NCBI RefSeq assembly: GCF_042242105.1
Contig: NC_092016.1
Coordinates: 3,271,501 to 3,335,500 of the forward strand
Reading direction: 5' to 3'
Origin: Pempheris klunzingeri
Taxonomy: Eukaryota; Chordata; Actinopteri; Acropomatiformes; Pempheridae
DNA: 64,000 bases
Positions 1 to 15,400 of the stretch are shown piece after piece; position 1 is the stretch's first letter; each line of letters opens with the position of its first letter. The notes below the pieces were generated by a model, which did not search any database, was not told where the DNA came from, and saw only the letters and a list, made by a program, of their open reading frames with translations. A program made the position numbers and the translations under genes.

Positions 1-3000
1 CAATACACGACAACGTATTCAGTATAAATGTCTCCATCAGAGATGATGTGTGATGTTGAACTAGCATGGATTAAAATGAACTAATGAGGAGTGAAACAGG
101 TGGGACAGGAGAAGGGAGGCCGTCATGGAGCAACAAGTCTCATCACTCACAACCACAACAACAACATTTGTGACACACGAGTCACAAATTTCACGAGAGA
201 CCAGTTTAGGTGCAGAAGAAGAAACGGTGCCTGGAAAAACGAGCTCCAGCCGAGGTCCACTTACTCACGTGTTTTGGGGGATTTTGGTGGCACTGCATGC
301 TAAAAAAGTATATACATTTACCCACTGATGGCTATAAAATATCCTGTGATTAATCCATTCACTGACCAAACTGTCCAAGGGCACTACTGGCATGAACACA
401 TAAAGGAACAATGTATAATCAACAAGGAAGAATTATTCGAGGACTAACATCAAAGACAGGCAGCGAACCGAGGACACTTCAACAGGTCAGGGGATCAAAC
501 TGCCAGCCCTGAGATTAGTGGGCAAGAGTTTATAATCAGAAGCCTGAGAATAAAACTAAACAGACTTTATTGTAAGAATTCTGGCTTTAAACTCAGAATT
601 ATGAGAATAAAAATCTGAACTCAAATAAATCTGTCAAATGTGGCCTCTTCTGTATGAAACCACAGCAGTTAAAACTATTTTTATGAACACATGTAGGACT
701 TTTTGTCCTTGATGTCTTAAAAGTAAGTGTAAATAAGTGAGTAAGTGGCCGTTGAGTGGATAGATTTTTTCAAAGATGCATAAGGGTCAAATGTGTCATA
801 AAAAGTGCTCATAGTAAAAGGAAAAATTATATAATATGATGGAAAGCTTGAACATCTAAAAAGCCCTTTGATTGCTGATGAACACCATGGGATGTGGTCG
901 AAAGCTCCAAGACAGGCAAGTAAGTGGACCTTGATTTGAGACTGAAGTAGGAAAATGAGCCGTCGAGCTCAACTGTCTAATCCCTGGCGCTCAGCTCTTA
1001 CATTACATCTTCAACTCTACACTTTTAATTTCTTTAAAGAGGATGAAGAACTCTCCCTTTCCACTCGGGACAAAGATGGCCGTCACATTTATCCTCTATT
1101 AATCTGCACTGAGGAGTAAAATCTCATTAATCTTTTTTTTTTTTTAAACTCGGCTATCATCACTTACTACATCATGGCGAGCAGAGAGAGATTACAGGAG
1201 GAAAGAGAGAGCACAGTCATCAAAACAAACACCACTGCACTCCCAAACCGAGCGGGGTAGAGGGTCGGGGGTGTGGGGGGGGCACCTCTCGCCAGTCTCC
1301 CAGCAAGCCGATCCGCCCCTCGCTGGTGTTAATCACTTCCTCTATCTGTGGAGATGCATAATGTGCAGAGGGAGAGCCTGTCAGAGAGGTCGGGGCCTCT
1401 TTAGCCACAACATGAGTGGATGTAATGGGACGCTCAGTTTGATAATGACCCTTTAACTGCAAATCACATCTATTATAAAATCACCACTGAGCTTTTTTCA
1501 AAACGTATTCGAAGGTTTTAGACCGTTTTAGGCTGAAGTCCTCATTGTTTTCCACTCATTTTAATACAGGCAGAGACTTAACGTCTCACAGCCCCGTCAG
1601 ATGAGACACTAACCACTGTGTCTGAATGGGTTATTATAAATATTCTAATTATGCTACTTTCATGCTCTTAATTATAAACTTAGTCTTTTTTTCAGTAGGT
1701 TTGGTCAAGTTTGCATCTGTTTCAAGGTCCTGCTGCTGAAATGCATGTTACTGTTAAATAAAGTCTCAATTTTAGCTACAAATTTTAAGTATGAAAAACA
1801 CCTGCTGAGATCCGGACCAGACCTGTCCGCCTCTCCAAACACCCAAATCAAATATCTACTTAAACCAGATATCATATTAATAAAATGTAACATGATTTAG
1901 CAGTTGAGTGGCCTAAAATTATGTAACTTTGGTTGGTAATTTAGAGGACTTTGAAGGAAAAGTTGGTACATTTTTCCAGTTTGCAAACTGTAAGCAAACA
2001 CCAAAACATGGCGAGTTTGTTTAGTCAGGCATAGAAAGGGTTCACAATGACGCGTGAGACCTTAAAATGGCGTCACAGGCGAATACAATTTGATCCCTGC
2101 CAGACCTAAACACAAGTAGTAAAACTGGGGTAGGGCATTGCAAACCTAATTTCACTTGCAAGGCATTTTCAGAAAATCAAGCAGATGTCGGAGCTACTTT
2201 GAATGCAGCTACAAGTTCCATCTCAAGTTTCAACTCTCTGCAAAGGAAACAAATATCTGCCTTAAAGGGAGGGAATCAAATAAGTTAGTGATTTAAATGC
2301 TTTGGAAAAAGTTATGCAACTTATTCAGCAGGGGAAACGTACTAAGCTCCTGGTACGATCTCTTACAAGTCTCCTGTGCACCGTCTGTCAAATCAGAATA
2401 AAACTCAATGCACCTGAGGCCTCATCTTGAAATCTGCACCACGTGTGGCGGGTTAACACTGAGCTGCGACTAAAACTAAATCTACACTATAACAACAACA
2501 ACAACAACAAATATGACGACAACATCAAGCCTTGAGGTCACTCCTGGAGTTTAAAATCAAGCGGTTTTATGAGTCAAGTCTTGATTTTGACAAAGGAGTG
2601 ACTCAAGTTTTGATTTCACGTCTTCATTTACATCACATTGTTGGTTATGAACCGATGGCACATGGAGTGGATGGCATGGAGAGGAAGAGGAGGGAGTCCG
2701 GTGAGCTGGGATGTTGCTCTACAGACGAGTGGACTGTGTCCTCAAATTAAACTTTGTTCGGCTGTAGTCCACTAGAGTATAGTCTGTGGTTCTGCATGAA
2801 AATTTGGGGAATAATTAGATGTAGATTGAATATATTGATAGCAGACGCATAAAATCTGCAAAAAACCATTGGTATTCTTGCAGATAATCCCCCCTCTTAG
2901 GGCAACATTTAGCAGAGACTTCATTACTGTAATTGTTTACTGTCATTCATACTGATTTTGTAGTAAAAACTATCTCATGTGCTATTGGCTCAGACTTTGG

Positions 3001-3466
3001 TGAGAAATCACCTGGACGGGGCGAGTGAGCTGCTGCTGAACAGAAGCAAGTGCAAGAGAGAGGGCGAGGAGTTCGATACCACCGACTGGCTGGAAGTTTT
3101 TAAACTAATAAACTTTAATCCTCTTTTCTCCTTTGTGACTCATTCTCCTCCATGAAGGGGGGAGTTGTTGGTAAGCAGCATCTATTTGGAGACAGATGGA
3201 GCCCAAAAAGGATGCATGTTACTGATGAGCTAATGCTAATGAGCTGTAAGTGAATGACGGATGACTAGTGAAAGAGGAATAAATGTTATATTGGAGTTAA
3301 TGTTAGATTGGACGTGAGGCTCTGGTGACTCTGAGCCCCTCTGAGGCACTGCTCTGGGGCAGGAGCAACCCTCGCTCCCTTCCATCTTTTGGGGCCCCTG
3401 GAGACCCCAGAGGGCCCCTGTGTCTCTGTAAGTTACTGTTCCCACTGCACGCACAGACTCCTTCAC
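1..3466. other. Left part of the window: part of an ap3b2 intron, no exon recognised
   Basis: The reverse strand was read for the hinge exon expected next (it should open with Pro-Glu-Trp after the Val codon) and nothing like it was seen. The stretch holds a short (AAC)n run at about 2491-2511, poly-T tracts and AT-rich DNA. No RNA gene or other coding region could be supported. Confidence 0.6.
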
Positions 3467-6400
3467 CTCCACGTTGCGCACGGAGGGGTCTGGGGCGGCT
3501 TCAGGCCAGTCAGGCAACTCCTGGTAGCCGCCAGCCTTGGCATTCAATAAGTGGGATAAAGAACCCAACTGGAAGTGGTCTCGATCTGCAAAAACACAAG
3601 AAGAAAGGAATCCAGAATGCAAATCAATCAGAGGTAAATAAATACTGGACACCTTATCACTGCTATTGTTCTTTCTGATTGAGGGCGTAACTTTTGGAAG
3701 CACAATTTGGGGGCTTTGGATGATGTAAACAGAAGGTACAATGTTGTAATTGAGTCAGTTAGTTAGCTGTGGGCTTCATTTTGGCAAACTGGCATCTTTA
3801 AAAGTATGCCGAATTAACTATCAGAGCTTCCTGTTTGCAGTTTATCCATAAATGTACAGACAACTATCACTGGATTACTTAGAAACAAAAGAAAACATAA
3901 AAACGTGATGATTCTCAGGCAAGTTCTGGAGCTGTGATCATGTTTTTTAAGCAGATTTATGGATGTCAATACAAGATGGAAATAATGATATCCTCAGGAA
4001 GTGTGAGTCACACTGAAGCTTAAAAATGTGTATCATGTTCATCAAGTTCAGATTTGACTCAAACACTGAATGTAATCAAGCCCTCATAAGATTAAATTTC
4101 CCCAGATTTGGCTGATTCTTGCTATAAACATGAAAGTGTGACAAAACCTGAAAAATAAAAAGATGACAAAGTAGATTAAAAGCTACAAGCTGATCAGAGC
4201 TCGTAGTCTCTGTTTCAGTGTTCATATCTGTCTCAATAATCACAGTGGGACTGTGTTAGCTCTCAGCTCTCCTAACTGATCAAAGGAGAAGTTTTATTTG
4301 GCGTCTGTACCTTTAAATGGAGACTCGAGGACCGGGGCAGGTTTCAGGGCGAGGAACAGTTTTTTAGCATACTTGCTGAGTGCTCCACTCTTCTCGGTGG
4401 GCACAATCAGCTGGCGAATGAAGCGCGCCCGATCGCGGATGTCGTAGTTCTGGTCGTACTTGGCCAAGTTGAGAACATACTGCGTCAACAGTTTGGTCTG
4501 CAAGAGGAAATATGAAGATCATGTAGGAAGAGGACGGTGCAAACAGGAACACCTACCACCTGATGTGTTCATGCATGTGCTGTGTGTGTGTGTCTGCAGG
4601 TGTGGTTGGGTTTGTGGAGGGGTTCTGGGTAGTTGGGAGGTGGTTGCTAGGTAATTCCTTGGATAAATTAGTGGGTTGCTATGGTCTTCTGGGTAGTTGG
4701 TAGAATGTTGCCTGGTAGTTACTGGGGTTAATTAATGCCCTGCTAGATGGTTTCTATTGACTTCTGGCATCTAATCAGAGCCAACACGTGAGACGTAGTA
4801 AGTGGTGAAAGGAAAAGTAAGTACATTTACTCAGGTACTTAAGTACAATGTTGAAGTACTTGTACTTTGAGTATTTCCATTTTCTGCCATAGTTTCTCTC
4901 CCCAACTGACAAATATTGTACTTTTTAATCACTAAATTTAATAAATAACTTTTGCTAATGGTCACTTTGCATATTCAGATCCATAATATGAAACATAATC
5001 AGGAAATAAATGGATTGAGTATCGTCACAATACAATACAAGTACTGTTAGTTTGTATTAGTGATGTTTGTGCAGAGTTAAATTTTAAATACCACTAATAG
5101 AAAAACACACGCAGCTCACACCTGCTTGGAGTTGGTGAGATACAGCTTGGCGGCCAAATTGATGATTTGTAGCTTGACGATGTCTTCCTCGTTAGTGAAC
5201 GACTTGGCCATCTTCCTCAGGACATCCGGGGCGATCTTGGGCACGTGCTCGCAGTATTCTCCGATCAGCCACAGGATGCTGGCCCGCGCCATCGGCACCT
5301 GAGAACCATTAAAGTCAAATCAAACTGTCGAGGACGTCCACCTCCTCTACAGCTGGTTAAGCATCAGTTCTCGTCAGGGTTGTGCTTGTGTCTCTCACCT
5401 GGATGTTGTCCGTTAGTTTCGCCATGTGCTTTATGATGTCGCTGTGCTTCTCCGGCTGCATCTGCAGCAGCTTCTTAATCACCACCACTGACTCGGCTAC
5501 GACCAGCTCTGTAGGACAGGAGGGGGAGCCGCTCATTGGAGTCATAAATGAACACTGGAGTTTGAAGTTTTCCTTCATCTTCATCATACATTGAGTTACT
5601 AAAATGAATTCAGTTCAAATTAAGCCCCTTACTTATTCACTGAAACATTCTTAAGACAAAAAACTGCTTTCTAACTTTCTCCACGTTTCTTCTTATGAGA
5701 AAAAAAAACTTGATAGAATAATAGAACTAACTTAATAAACTAGATTCTTGACAGCAAAGTTCCTGACCCTCTATTGCATGAATTATTCAACCTTAACTCT
5801 TACTTGGTGAAATGTATAACTCAATATTTACACACTGTAAATAATATCATATAATTAATAGCTTAGGGTGGAATATCGCAGTAGCTTAACAGCAATAATC
5901 ATAAACGTGATTATTTTATTAGATTGAAATAACATTTGGGTTGTTTATAGTGAATGATGCCACGTCTAGATTTACATACATTCCATAGACCTCCATCTCA
6001 TCTCAGAAGCTCTTCAGTGCAGTTTCCTTATAAGTGCAGTCTCATTTCATACAAACTTGTGTATTTTCTTACTTAAGGACATTCACAAGAACTTCTTAAC
6101 TTTGTTTTTAATGATTAATCCAAAGTTTTGTCTTGAGAAAACGTTTATGAATGCGGCCCCAGATTCCTCATTTTCACTCATAATTTCATAAACTTAAAGT
6201 CTCTTAAAAGATTCTTATCTAGTCTATTAAAACTTGTATCAGTAACAGTTTATTCCTTCTCTGTATACATGTATCTGTACATCTGTGTACTGCCGTAAGG
6301 AAAACTCACCGTCTCGGTTGGACAGCAGCTGCACCAGGCCGTTCAGACACGTGTCCCTCACCTCGCCGATGTTGGTGGCACAGCGACCGATGGCTTGGAT

Positions 6401-9400
6401 TGTAGCAGCCACAAAGTCTTTATCCATGCTTTTAATATACGTCTGCCAGAAATAAATATATTTATTCAGTCATTGATACAAGAAGGGAGGTGACGTGGTT
6501 GATTTTCTCCTTCTTGTTCAATAATTCTAAATAAATAAGCACCACCAGGCTCGTAGGAAACATTGAAACACAGAAAAAATTAAACTCTGTCCTTCATTTA
6601 ATACAAAATAAGGGAGCTGCAGCTGTCGATTGTTTTAGTTATCAAATATTCCGCCGATTGTTCCCTGGATTAATCAAGTAATCGGATAAGAATAAAAGAA
6701 AATAAACTATAGGAAAGAAACTAAAGACAGGCCTCTTCAAATGAACAAGTAATTGCTCCCTCACGCCTTGAATAAGGATCAGACATGGACAAAAAGTGTG
6801 CATATGAATATATTTACATTTTAATCATAAGTAATTAGCTTAAGTTGGTGTTTTCCTTGAATGAAATGAACACATCTAGATCATACATTAATTATGTAAA
6901 TAGCACAGTTTCCTTTAATAGATACTACTCCCACACAAAGCATCCTTAATTCGACTTTACCTGAAACTCTCTGAGAATAGTGGAAATATTCGTCTCATTG
7001 GCCAGATTGGTGAGGACCTCCAGCTGCAAAACACAAAAATATATTTTTTTAAAATTACTAGCATTATCACTTTATTTCACTCACTGGGACCTGTGCAAAA
7101 GACTTTTTTTTTTTAAATTGGACTTTTTTCACATCTTAGAAACTGCGTCACTCTGATTCATGGGAATTGATTCAGTTTTTTTATGTTACTGTACGTCAGA
7201 GTAAGAAATAATTAATGGTCTTCTATTGATTCAGCTTTAAAGGATAACTTTGGTATTTTCAAATCCTGTCTTTTTACATATCTTGGGTTCAAAATGACAA
7301 GTAGGTATAAACAGTTTTGAAGTCTGTTCAGTAAACCGCCTCAGCCAGCAACCATAAAACAAGCTATAATGACTGTGGTGAAATCCTTTGAGGCAACCTC
7401 GCCAACCAATCAAAAGTACGTCCACTAAAAGGGCTTATTTGTTTGGCTCAGATTGTTATTCAAAATGTCTGACAACATAATGGGAAGGATCCCTACAGAG
7501 ACCCTTTTATTTAACCAGAAACCAGACTCCACTGACAGAAACAGTAATTTTATCTCCCTGGACTCAGGAGTTGCTGGTCTAGTTGCTGCGATTTTGGTGT
7601 TTTAACATGTTAGTTTGGATCTGAACTGACCCTTTCAAAAAACTAAAGATACACAATAACACAAACAAACTAAGAATTTGAGGCTGTGGTAGACCAACAA
7701 GTCCCGTGTTCTGCAAGGTAAAAGTACTGTTTTTGTCAATGGAGTCTGGTGGCTTTGAACCCGATGATATAACGGCCGTCTCTGTAGGGATCCTTTCCAT
7801 AATGTTGTCAGGCACTTTAAAACAAGCACTTTTAGTGGATGTTCTTTGACACACACAGTTACCCAAAAGGATTACATTACAATCATTGTAGCTTGTTTGG
7901 TGGCTGAGTAAAATATAGCAGCACGATAGAATAGAAAAGTACCTTCAGGACTTTTATCTGGGTTGGGTCTGTAGAGCGGATGTAGAAACTCTTCAGGTAT
8001 GGCTCAAACATCCCCTGTGAAACAGAAAAACAGGAACAGAAAAAGAAAAGCTTTATTTCAGTTTCAATACATGTGACCACACAGAAAACCAAAGCACCAC
8101 TCACCCTTCTCTTAATCGTCATTGTTGCTACGTTCTGGAGAACAACATACTGGACTTCACTGGAGGAAGAGACAGAAAGGGGAGAGATTAATGGAGGAAA
8201 GGTGTAGGATAGAGACAGATCTATTTGATGAACTGTTAATCCCTCTCTTATTCCTTTCCTTTCTTCTCTGTCCGTCGTGTTGGAGATTCAAAACAATAAA
8301 AAAAAAAAGTTTAGAAAAACTTTAGTAGCTTTCTACGTAAACATTTACGTATTATCATGTGTAATCTAGACATCAATTTCCATTTCTATGCGGATGACAT
8401 CTGTTTGTACGTCTCAATAAAGCCTGATACCTCCGTGTTTATGTTCTGCCTCTGACCCAAACACTGACAGCGTTAACAATTCCTGCTCTAGACCGTTTAC
8501 CTTATCTAATAATGTTCAGAAAGACACAACCTCAGTGTTACTTTGACTCCGAGTTGTCTTTTGATGCTCAGGTGACCAAAGTGGCGCAGTCCTGCTTTGC
8601 CAAACTGAGACAGCTGGCCAAGATCATGTCATTCCTCTCTGCAGACTCAGAAAAAGGTCATCCATGCTTTCATCTCCTCCACACTGGACTATTGTATCTA
8701 TACACTTGACTCTGGTATCAGCAGGTGAAAACATCCAGAGACAACAGCTGATACAAAACGCTGCGGCCAATAGAAGCGACCACATCACAGGAATCTTTCA
8801 CTGGTTATCTGAGTTTTAGAATTGATTTTAACATTCTTTGTTTGCTCGTACTGCGCTGTCAGGTTCCTGTCTGCATCTGTGATTTGTGAACGTCCGATGA
8901 GCCTGATCGCTGCCTTAGATCCTCCCTTAGGTCCCTGCTAATGGTTCCAGTTCTCCAATTGTCTCTAAAAGGTGATGGACGGGACCGTCAGCTGTGAGAC
9001 AGCAGTGTCCTCTTTTAAATCTCATTTTAGGACTTCCATTTATCTTGTGCCCTTTTCTTAACTGTTGGTTTTTGTTATAACTTTTTGCATTACTTCATCT
9101 TATCCATATATATCAATAGATCTTATTTATAATTCTTATTGTAAAGCACTTTGTTTTTGTAACTTTGTTTTTGAAACGTGCTGTATAAATAAAGTTTATT
9201 ATTATTATTACATTATTATTTTTCAATGTAGTGAACCAATGTGGTTGTAATGAGAGCGGAGACTCTATATGAAGAATAAAGGGTAATGAAACCTATCATA
9301 CAGTAAATTGGATTTCTGACAAATCTCCCACAGAGAGGCGCTGCAGTTCGGTCGCTGCTGAATGATGAGCCCATTACCGCACACCCAGAGCCGCCGGAGC

Positions 9401-12400
9401 ACTTGTTCAATAAGAAGCTGACAGTTTGCAGGACTTACAGCCACGAGGCCACCTGTGTGCCACCATCACTCCTTATGGTTTATGCTTTTATGTTTACCTC
9501 AGTCCCACTGAGGTCCCCGTTTAATTTCACTTTCTGCTTCAGGGCTGTTGAGATTTATTTTGCAAGCCTCACTTGTCATTTTTTGTCATACTTTGCTGAG
9601 TTTCAGGGTCATTATAGCTTTTCTCTGATCAGTTGTATATTGTTTTGACACCTCTACTTGGTTTTTTTTGCTTCTTTTTCAAGTGAGACTCATCATTTCC
9701 TGAACCTGAGCTTCATTCTCAGACACATTAACACTGTGAGATGGCTCATACTGCTGGCTTGACAACACTGTGATTAATTTTGGAATATGTTGCTCCCAAA
9801 ATCTACAGTGTGGAAATTTGAACAGACAATTTATTTCAAATTATGGACAGTTCAGCTCACCTGTGGCTCCTCAGGAGACGGACCAGGGCCTTGGCGATCA
9901 CCCCAACCTCCGCTTTAGGGGCAAGATGGAAATACAGCTGAGCCACGGCCATCACCACCTGGAACGAGAAACCAGAGGGAGGGTAAATGATCACCAGTGG
10001 TTCAACGTAAAAATACTGTGAAATACTGTAAAAACGTGAATATTGTCCCTTCAAAGCTTTGTTCTCCACTTAAAATTATATAATAAAACTATGCAAAAAT
10101 AAATATATATATATGATGAGCAGGAACTGAGGAGTTTGAAATGTCATGACAGAAGATTACTAATGTTACAAAAAAACATTGGTTTGGTGAATACATTTCG
10201 TTTCTTTAAATGATGCACAAATTCACTGATTTTCCACAACTTCCTCAATTCAATGACTTTCCAGAAATTTCATGGCCTGTGTGCATGTGCATATATTTAA
10301 GTCCCATTTTCACAATGCTTTTATCTCTGCTTTTGGTCTCCACCAAGACCGATATCTGGCGGCTCTTATCAGCTAAATGCTTCTCTATGTTCACCAGCTG
10401 GTCGCTGACTTCGTGTGTCTGAGCAGGTAGAAACTAGGGCTGCAAGATAAAAACCTTCTCCATATGAGATTGTGATAAAAATTCATGTCGATAATAATTA
10501 TAAACTTTAGAGATAAATCCAGCAACTTATCAAAAAAAATAACAGTCCCGTCTGCAGACTAAAATATGCTCCCAGTGTTGGACGAACTTTAGTGTGCGAA
10601 GTCCAGTTAACACAACATCAATTATACAGACTTCTTTTCACGTGAAAAGGTGATAAAAGTTATGTGTTACTAGGCAAGCTAACTTGTACTGTTTTGTTAA
10701 GACAGATGAAGCTAAATTCTTACACTTAGATGTTATATAAATATATTCTTTTATCACAATAAACATTCTAAACCGAGCCATGCTTGCACAATTAAATATT
10801 TACACCATCCATCCATCCATCCATCCATTATCTACACCGCTTATCTGTCAGGGTCACGGGGGAGCTGGAGCCAATCCCAGCTCCATATGGATCAATATGG
10901 TAAAATTGTTCTGATCATAGTTTTATCAGCCCTGGTAGCAACAGCTGATTAATCAGAGCTTTTTTTTTTTGCTAGAGCAGCACTGAAGAAGTTTGAAGCA
11001 ACCAGCTCGGCTACAGCAGAACAAAAGGCAGAATAATGTGTGACGGGGGAATTTCATATCATCCAACACGGAACAAAACAGGCCTTCCAGGGTGACCACA
11101 GCAGCGCTAATGTGGTGCCATGATTTATTAATTTCCTCCGGGAAATTGTCCCCATTTCAGAGTGAGGGCTGATTATGTGTGTTGCTCGAGGACACATTGG
11201 CTGCACGGATGCTTGTAAGCATGAACCAAAGACCTGAACTAGTCGTAACGCCAACCTGCTGCTCAATACAACATAATGTTTCATCTCTACCATGAAAACT
11301 GGCTCAGCGGGAGAGTTATGGGCTGTGCTGCCTTGAACTAATATAAGGTGTGTGCATTATTCAGAGGGGCCGTGGGCTCACAGCTGCGTTGCGGCTCTGC
11401 AGGAGCGGCTTGGTGTTCCTCAGCAGCAGCCGGTGATCCGGATCCATCACGTAAGGCTTCCTCTTAGCCATGGCAGGAACCTCAGCCTTCTTTTCCTTCT
11501 CCTCCTCCTCCTCATCCTCATCTTCATCTGAGCCATAGAAGGTCTTGTCCCCTCCTTCCTCCAGCAGGGACTCCTGCAGAGACAGTGGGGATTAAACAGC
11601 GTGTTGGCAGAGCGACAGACCATGACAGAATCTTATTTGCATGGAAAGTAGTTATTGGCTGCTCAAAAAAAGCCTCTAGAAGTCACCAGATGGTAATTTG
11701 CTCTTGAATGTATTTGTTAAAAAGCAGCAACACTGTGTACTAGAAGCATTATCATTCCACCTCCTGGCGTTAGATAAACACGTAATGCAGAGCGGTTGCA
11801 CCACATGCACTGGGAATTACCACAACAACAACGTTCAGTACGGTGGGAAAATACTTCATTTGTTGTTCGTCGCTTATGAGAAAATAAGTCGACAGGTGGG
11901 TCTGAAAAGACTGATAAAAACACAGAGAGAAGAAAAGAAGCGCTGGCAGCGGTGAAAGAGGAAAATAAAGATAGAATAGTCTCAATTTGTACCTCTGCAC
12001 TGCTACAACGGCAGAAGTGGAATATAATCAATCCAACTAAATAAAAGTTGTATTTCTGCAATGAATGCACCTAAACATTTTTCCTATTCCTATGCAAATC
12101 AGTTATTGTTGACAACACACAGCAAGTAAACTTACTTCTGCATGAACTTCAGTAACCAATGAATTAAACCAGTGGTTTGTTTTTTTTTTTTTTATCCTGA
12201 AAACCAACCGATCAGCTCGTCACCGAGCTCTGCAGGAGCCTGATAACGACCCCTTCATTTGAGTCAGGTGTGTTGGAGCAGGGAGACATCTAAAACCGGG
12301 GCCCAACTGAATCAAATATTTATAGCATACAGTCTTTTATGTGATCACATTCATTGATCTACTGTGCAGCGCATGCAGCAAGGTTATTAGAGTTAAATCA

Positions 12401-15400
12401 AACTAAACTAAAAGCTAAAGCTAGATGGGATTTTTTTTTTTCTTCTTTAACCGAAGTAAAAATAAAAAGTAGGACTGTAGAAAACTAAAACTAACTGAAA
12501 TGATAACATGCAGGTTACTTAGAACACTAAACTAAGATAGAACAAAATAAAAACTATATGGGTAATGTCTGGTTTAAGTTCTTCTTAAATTTGTCAACAC
12601 AAGCATGAGGAAATGTTGGTGCAGATGTTTATTGAGACTGAGAGTCAGCTCAAATATATTTATATATATATTTACTTATATTAATAAAACTAAAAGTGAA
12701 ACTAATAAAAAATTAAACATTTTTAAACAATTAAAACTGAACAAAAAGGAGCAAACCCACTCTGGACACTCACTGAGACTAAACTGAATTTAAAAACGAA
12801 AATCGTATTAAATAAAAAAAACATAAAAACGCTGTTATGCTGTGAGTTAAACGTAGCAAAACAGTGCAAGTAGTAGCAAAGTAAGAGTAGAAGATATAAT
12901 GAATTAATTTTACTAATCAGTAAAATCAATTTCAGTGATTAGTCAACTGGCAAAAAGACAGTCAGCACAATAATGATAATCGCTTAATCTTTTAGATTAA
13001 TTGTCAGAGAAATATTGAAAGAAAATGACTCGTTCAAGCTTCACAAATGTGAGAATTTCAGTGTAATTAGATAAATTTGGTTGTTGGACTGTTAAAACTG
13101 ATAAAATATGCAATGTGAATTCATCACAAAACTTAGAATGAGCGCTTTTCACTATTTTCTGTAGTTTTATAGATTAAATAACTCACAACGAGGAAAGAAT
13201 GATAATAATCATTAACTTATTAAACAACAGTCAATAAATACAGCGGTATTATTAACTAGTGATTAACTAGTAACTGTACTGATCCTCACGTTGATGTTTG
13301 GGTTGAGGAACTGGGTCCTGGCGTAGCGGGTCAGCATGTTGATGATGACGACCTGCCCCCACTCCTCCACGTCGATCAGGAGGTTACACAGCTTCCTGTA
13401 GTTCTTGTGGATCAGGTCGATGCGCTCCGGACACACCTCCTCGAAGGCCATGACGACGCTTCCCGCCACCAACTGCGGCACATTTTCAATCCCACAACAG
13501 GTTAGGATAATGTTCTGCAGTACCTCATGTCATCTGAGAGCATTACTGATGCCACATTTACACCTTATGCTGAACAAGACACCTGTTACTGCTGACTGAA
13601 CTCTGCAGCCTGTTTCTGGGATATTTCAGATAGAAATTGCAACAGCTTATGCAAAAACTGTGAGGTGAAGAGAGAGACTGGTTAAACAAATGATACGCTT
13701 TGGAACAACTGAGGCATTAAATGCATTTTTGCAGAAGCGGGTTCTGATTATTCTGTGTTTTTCACATTTGTATTCGCATTTGTTTAAAAAAAAAACATCT
13801 GGTGGACAAAAAAAACTGGATCAGTGATGCAAAAACCCACCGTGGTTTTGTCAGCGAGGAGTTTCTCTATGACTTCAATCAGCTGGTCTTTCTGTTCTGG
13901 ATCCAAACTGAGAGCAGAGAAGGATGAATCACTCAAAGGCATTAAAACAAAAAATGCTGGAGAACAAGTTCACGGTCATTTGTTCTTAGAAATGGCTTTT
14001 ACTGCCACAGCAGAAATGGATTTCTAGAGGACGTACCCTCCACTGCCATAAATTTCCTGCCTTTAATTTCACAACGACAGTATAACAATACTTTAACATC
14101 ACAATATTTTATCTTATCCTCGTGGTTCTCAAACTGGGGTCAGGACACTCAAATAGGCTACAAAGATAATAATAAATTCTCAAGAACAGATTTTTAACTT
14201 CCAAATATATTATTTATGCTTTGTTTAATCATTATTGTTCTAAAAGCCTCTGATCGAGCAGCAATATCTGAGACTAGCAGGCATCTTTAAATAATCATAA
14301 TAGTCACCTGTAGAGTTTAGGGATTGCGTGAGCAGCTGTCTTCCTGACATATGGAGACATGTCGGAAGCAGCCTCTTTGATGGCCAGCATCATGATGGGG
14401 ACAATGATCGTGACTCGGATGCTGGACAGCACTCTCAGAGCGCTGGCTCTGATCAGCTGGTTCGGATCCTGCAAAAGCACAGAGCCAGAATTTCACATGC
14501 GGCGTTCCAGCCGTTGGTTGACAGGTTTCTGGCACGGCTGAGCAACGTGCTTCATTCCATAATGTGAATAAAACGAGGCTGAGAGAATGCAGCAGAGTGA
14601 GGCTGCACTGAGACTCAGCTCAAGTTAGCTTAGCCTGTTTGCATGCTGACATTTTCCAATAAGCGTTAAAGTCAAAGTACAGCTGAATTTTGACCTGATG
14701 ATGGCGCTAGATCAGGAAAGTTCAATTCCAGTCCTGCAGGGTTTTGTTCCTGCTGAGTTGGTAGTAAGCTACACCTGGTCTCAGGTGGATACTGGACAGG
14801 TGTGGCTCATTAACTAGTTAAGGAGGAGTTCAAACTGCGAGCCTCCAGGACTGAAATGAAACAGCCCTGATCTAGATGAAAGGTTAAAGGATCAAGTCAC
14901 CAGAGTTTATCCTGTTAGTTCTCGTCAAGTTTGTTTAGTTCATGTGTTCTGTATTTCCTGCTTTATTGTGTTTATTGTCAACTATTCCCTCTCATTTCAG
15001 GCCCCTTGACTTCCTGCACCAGTGTGTTTCCTGCTCCTGTGATTGTTCACCCCGCCCTGATTGTTTCCACCTGTGCCCCCCTTCCCAGGTGTATATATTG
15101 TCTGTATGTCCTGTGCCAGATTGTCTTGTACCTTGTGTCGAGCATTTCACCAATCTAAGTCTAGTCAGGTAGTATTTGTAGTAATAAGTATTTTTGATTG
15201 TGTCTGTTTGTTGTTCTCATACAACAATAAACTGCAGCTTGTTACTATCTGTTTACTATCAAAATTAAATGTCAGCGTAATAGTATCTCTGGAGGAAATG
15301 TCAGGGGATCATCAAAGTCAGTAGGATTCATCATCTGGGGGTCATGAATGTTTTCAGTCTGGACCAAACACACATCAACAGTGGCATCCATAGAGCCAGG

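Noticed and set aside
3005..3105. Plus-strand stretch reading NHLDGASELLLNRSKC, considered as an exon
   Set aside because: No splice borders, no start, and no match to a known family; likely chance.
3325..3678. 117-codon plus-strand open frame
   Set aside because: Shadow of ap3b2 exon 17 on the other strand.
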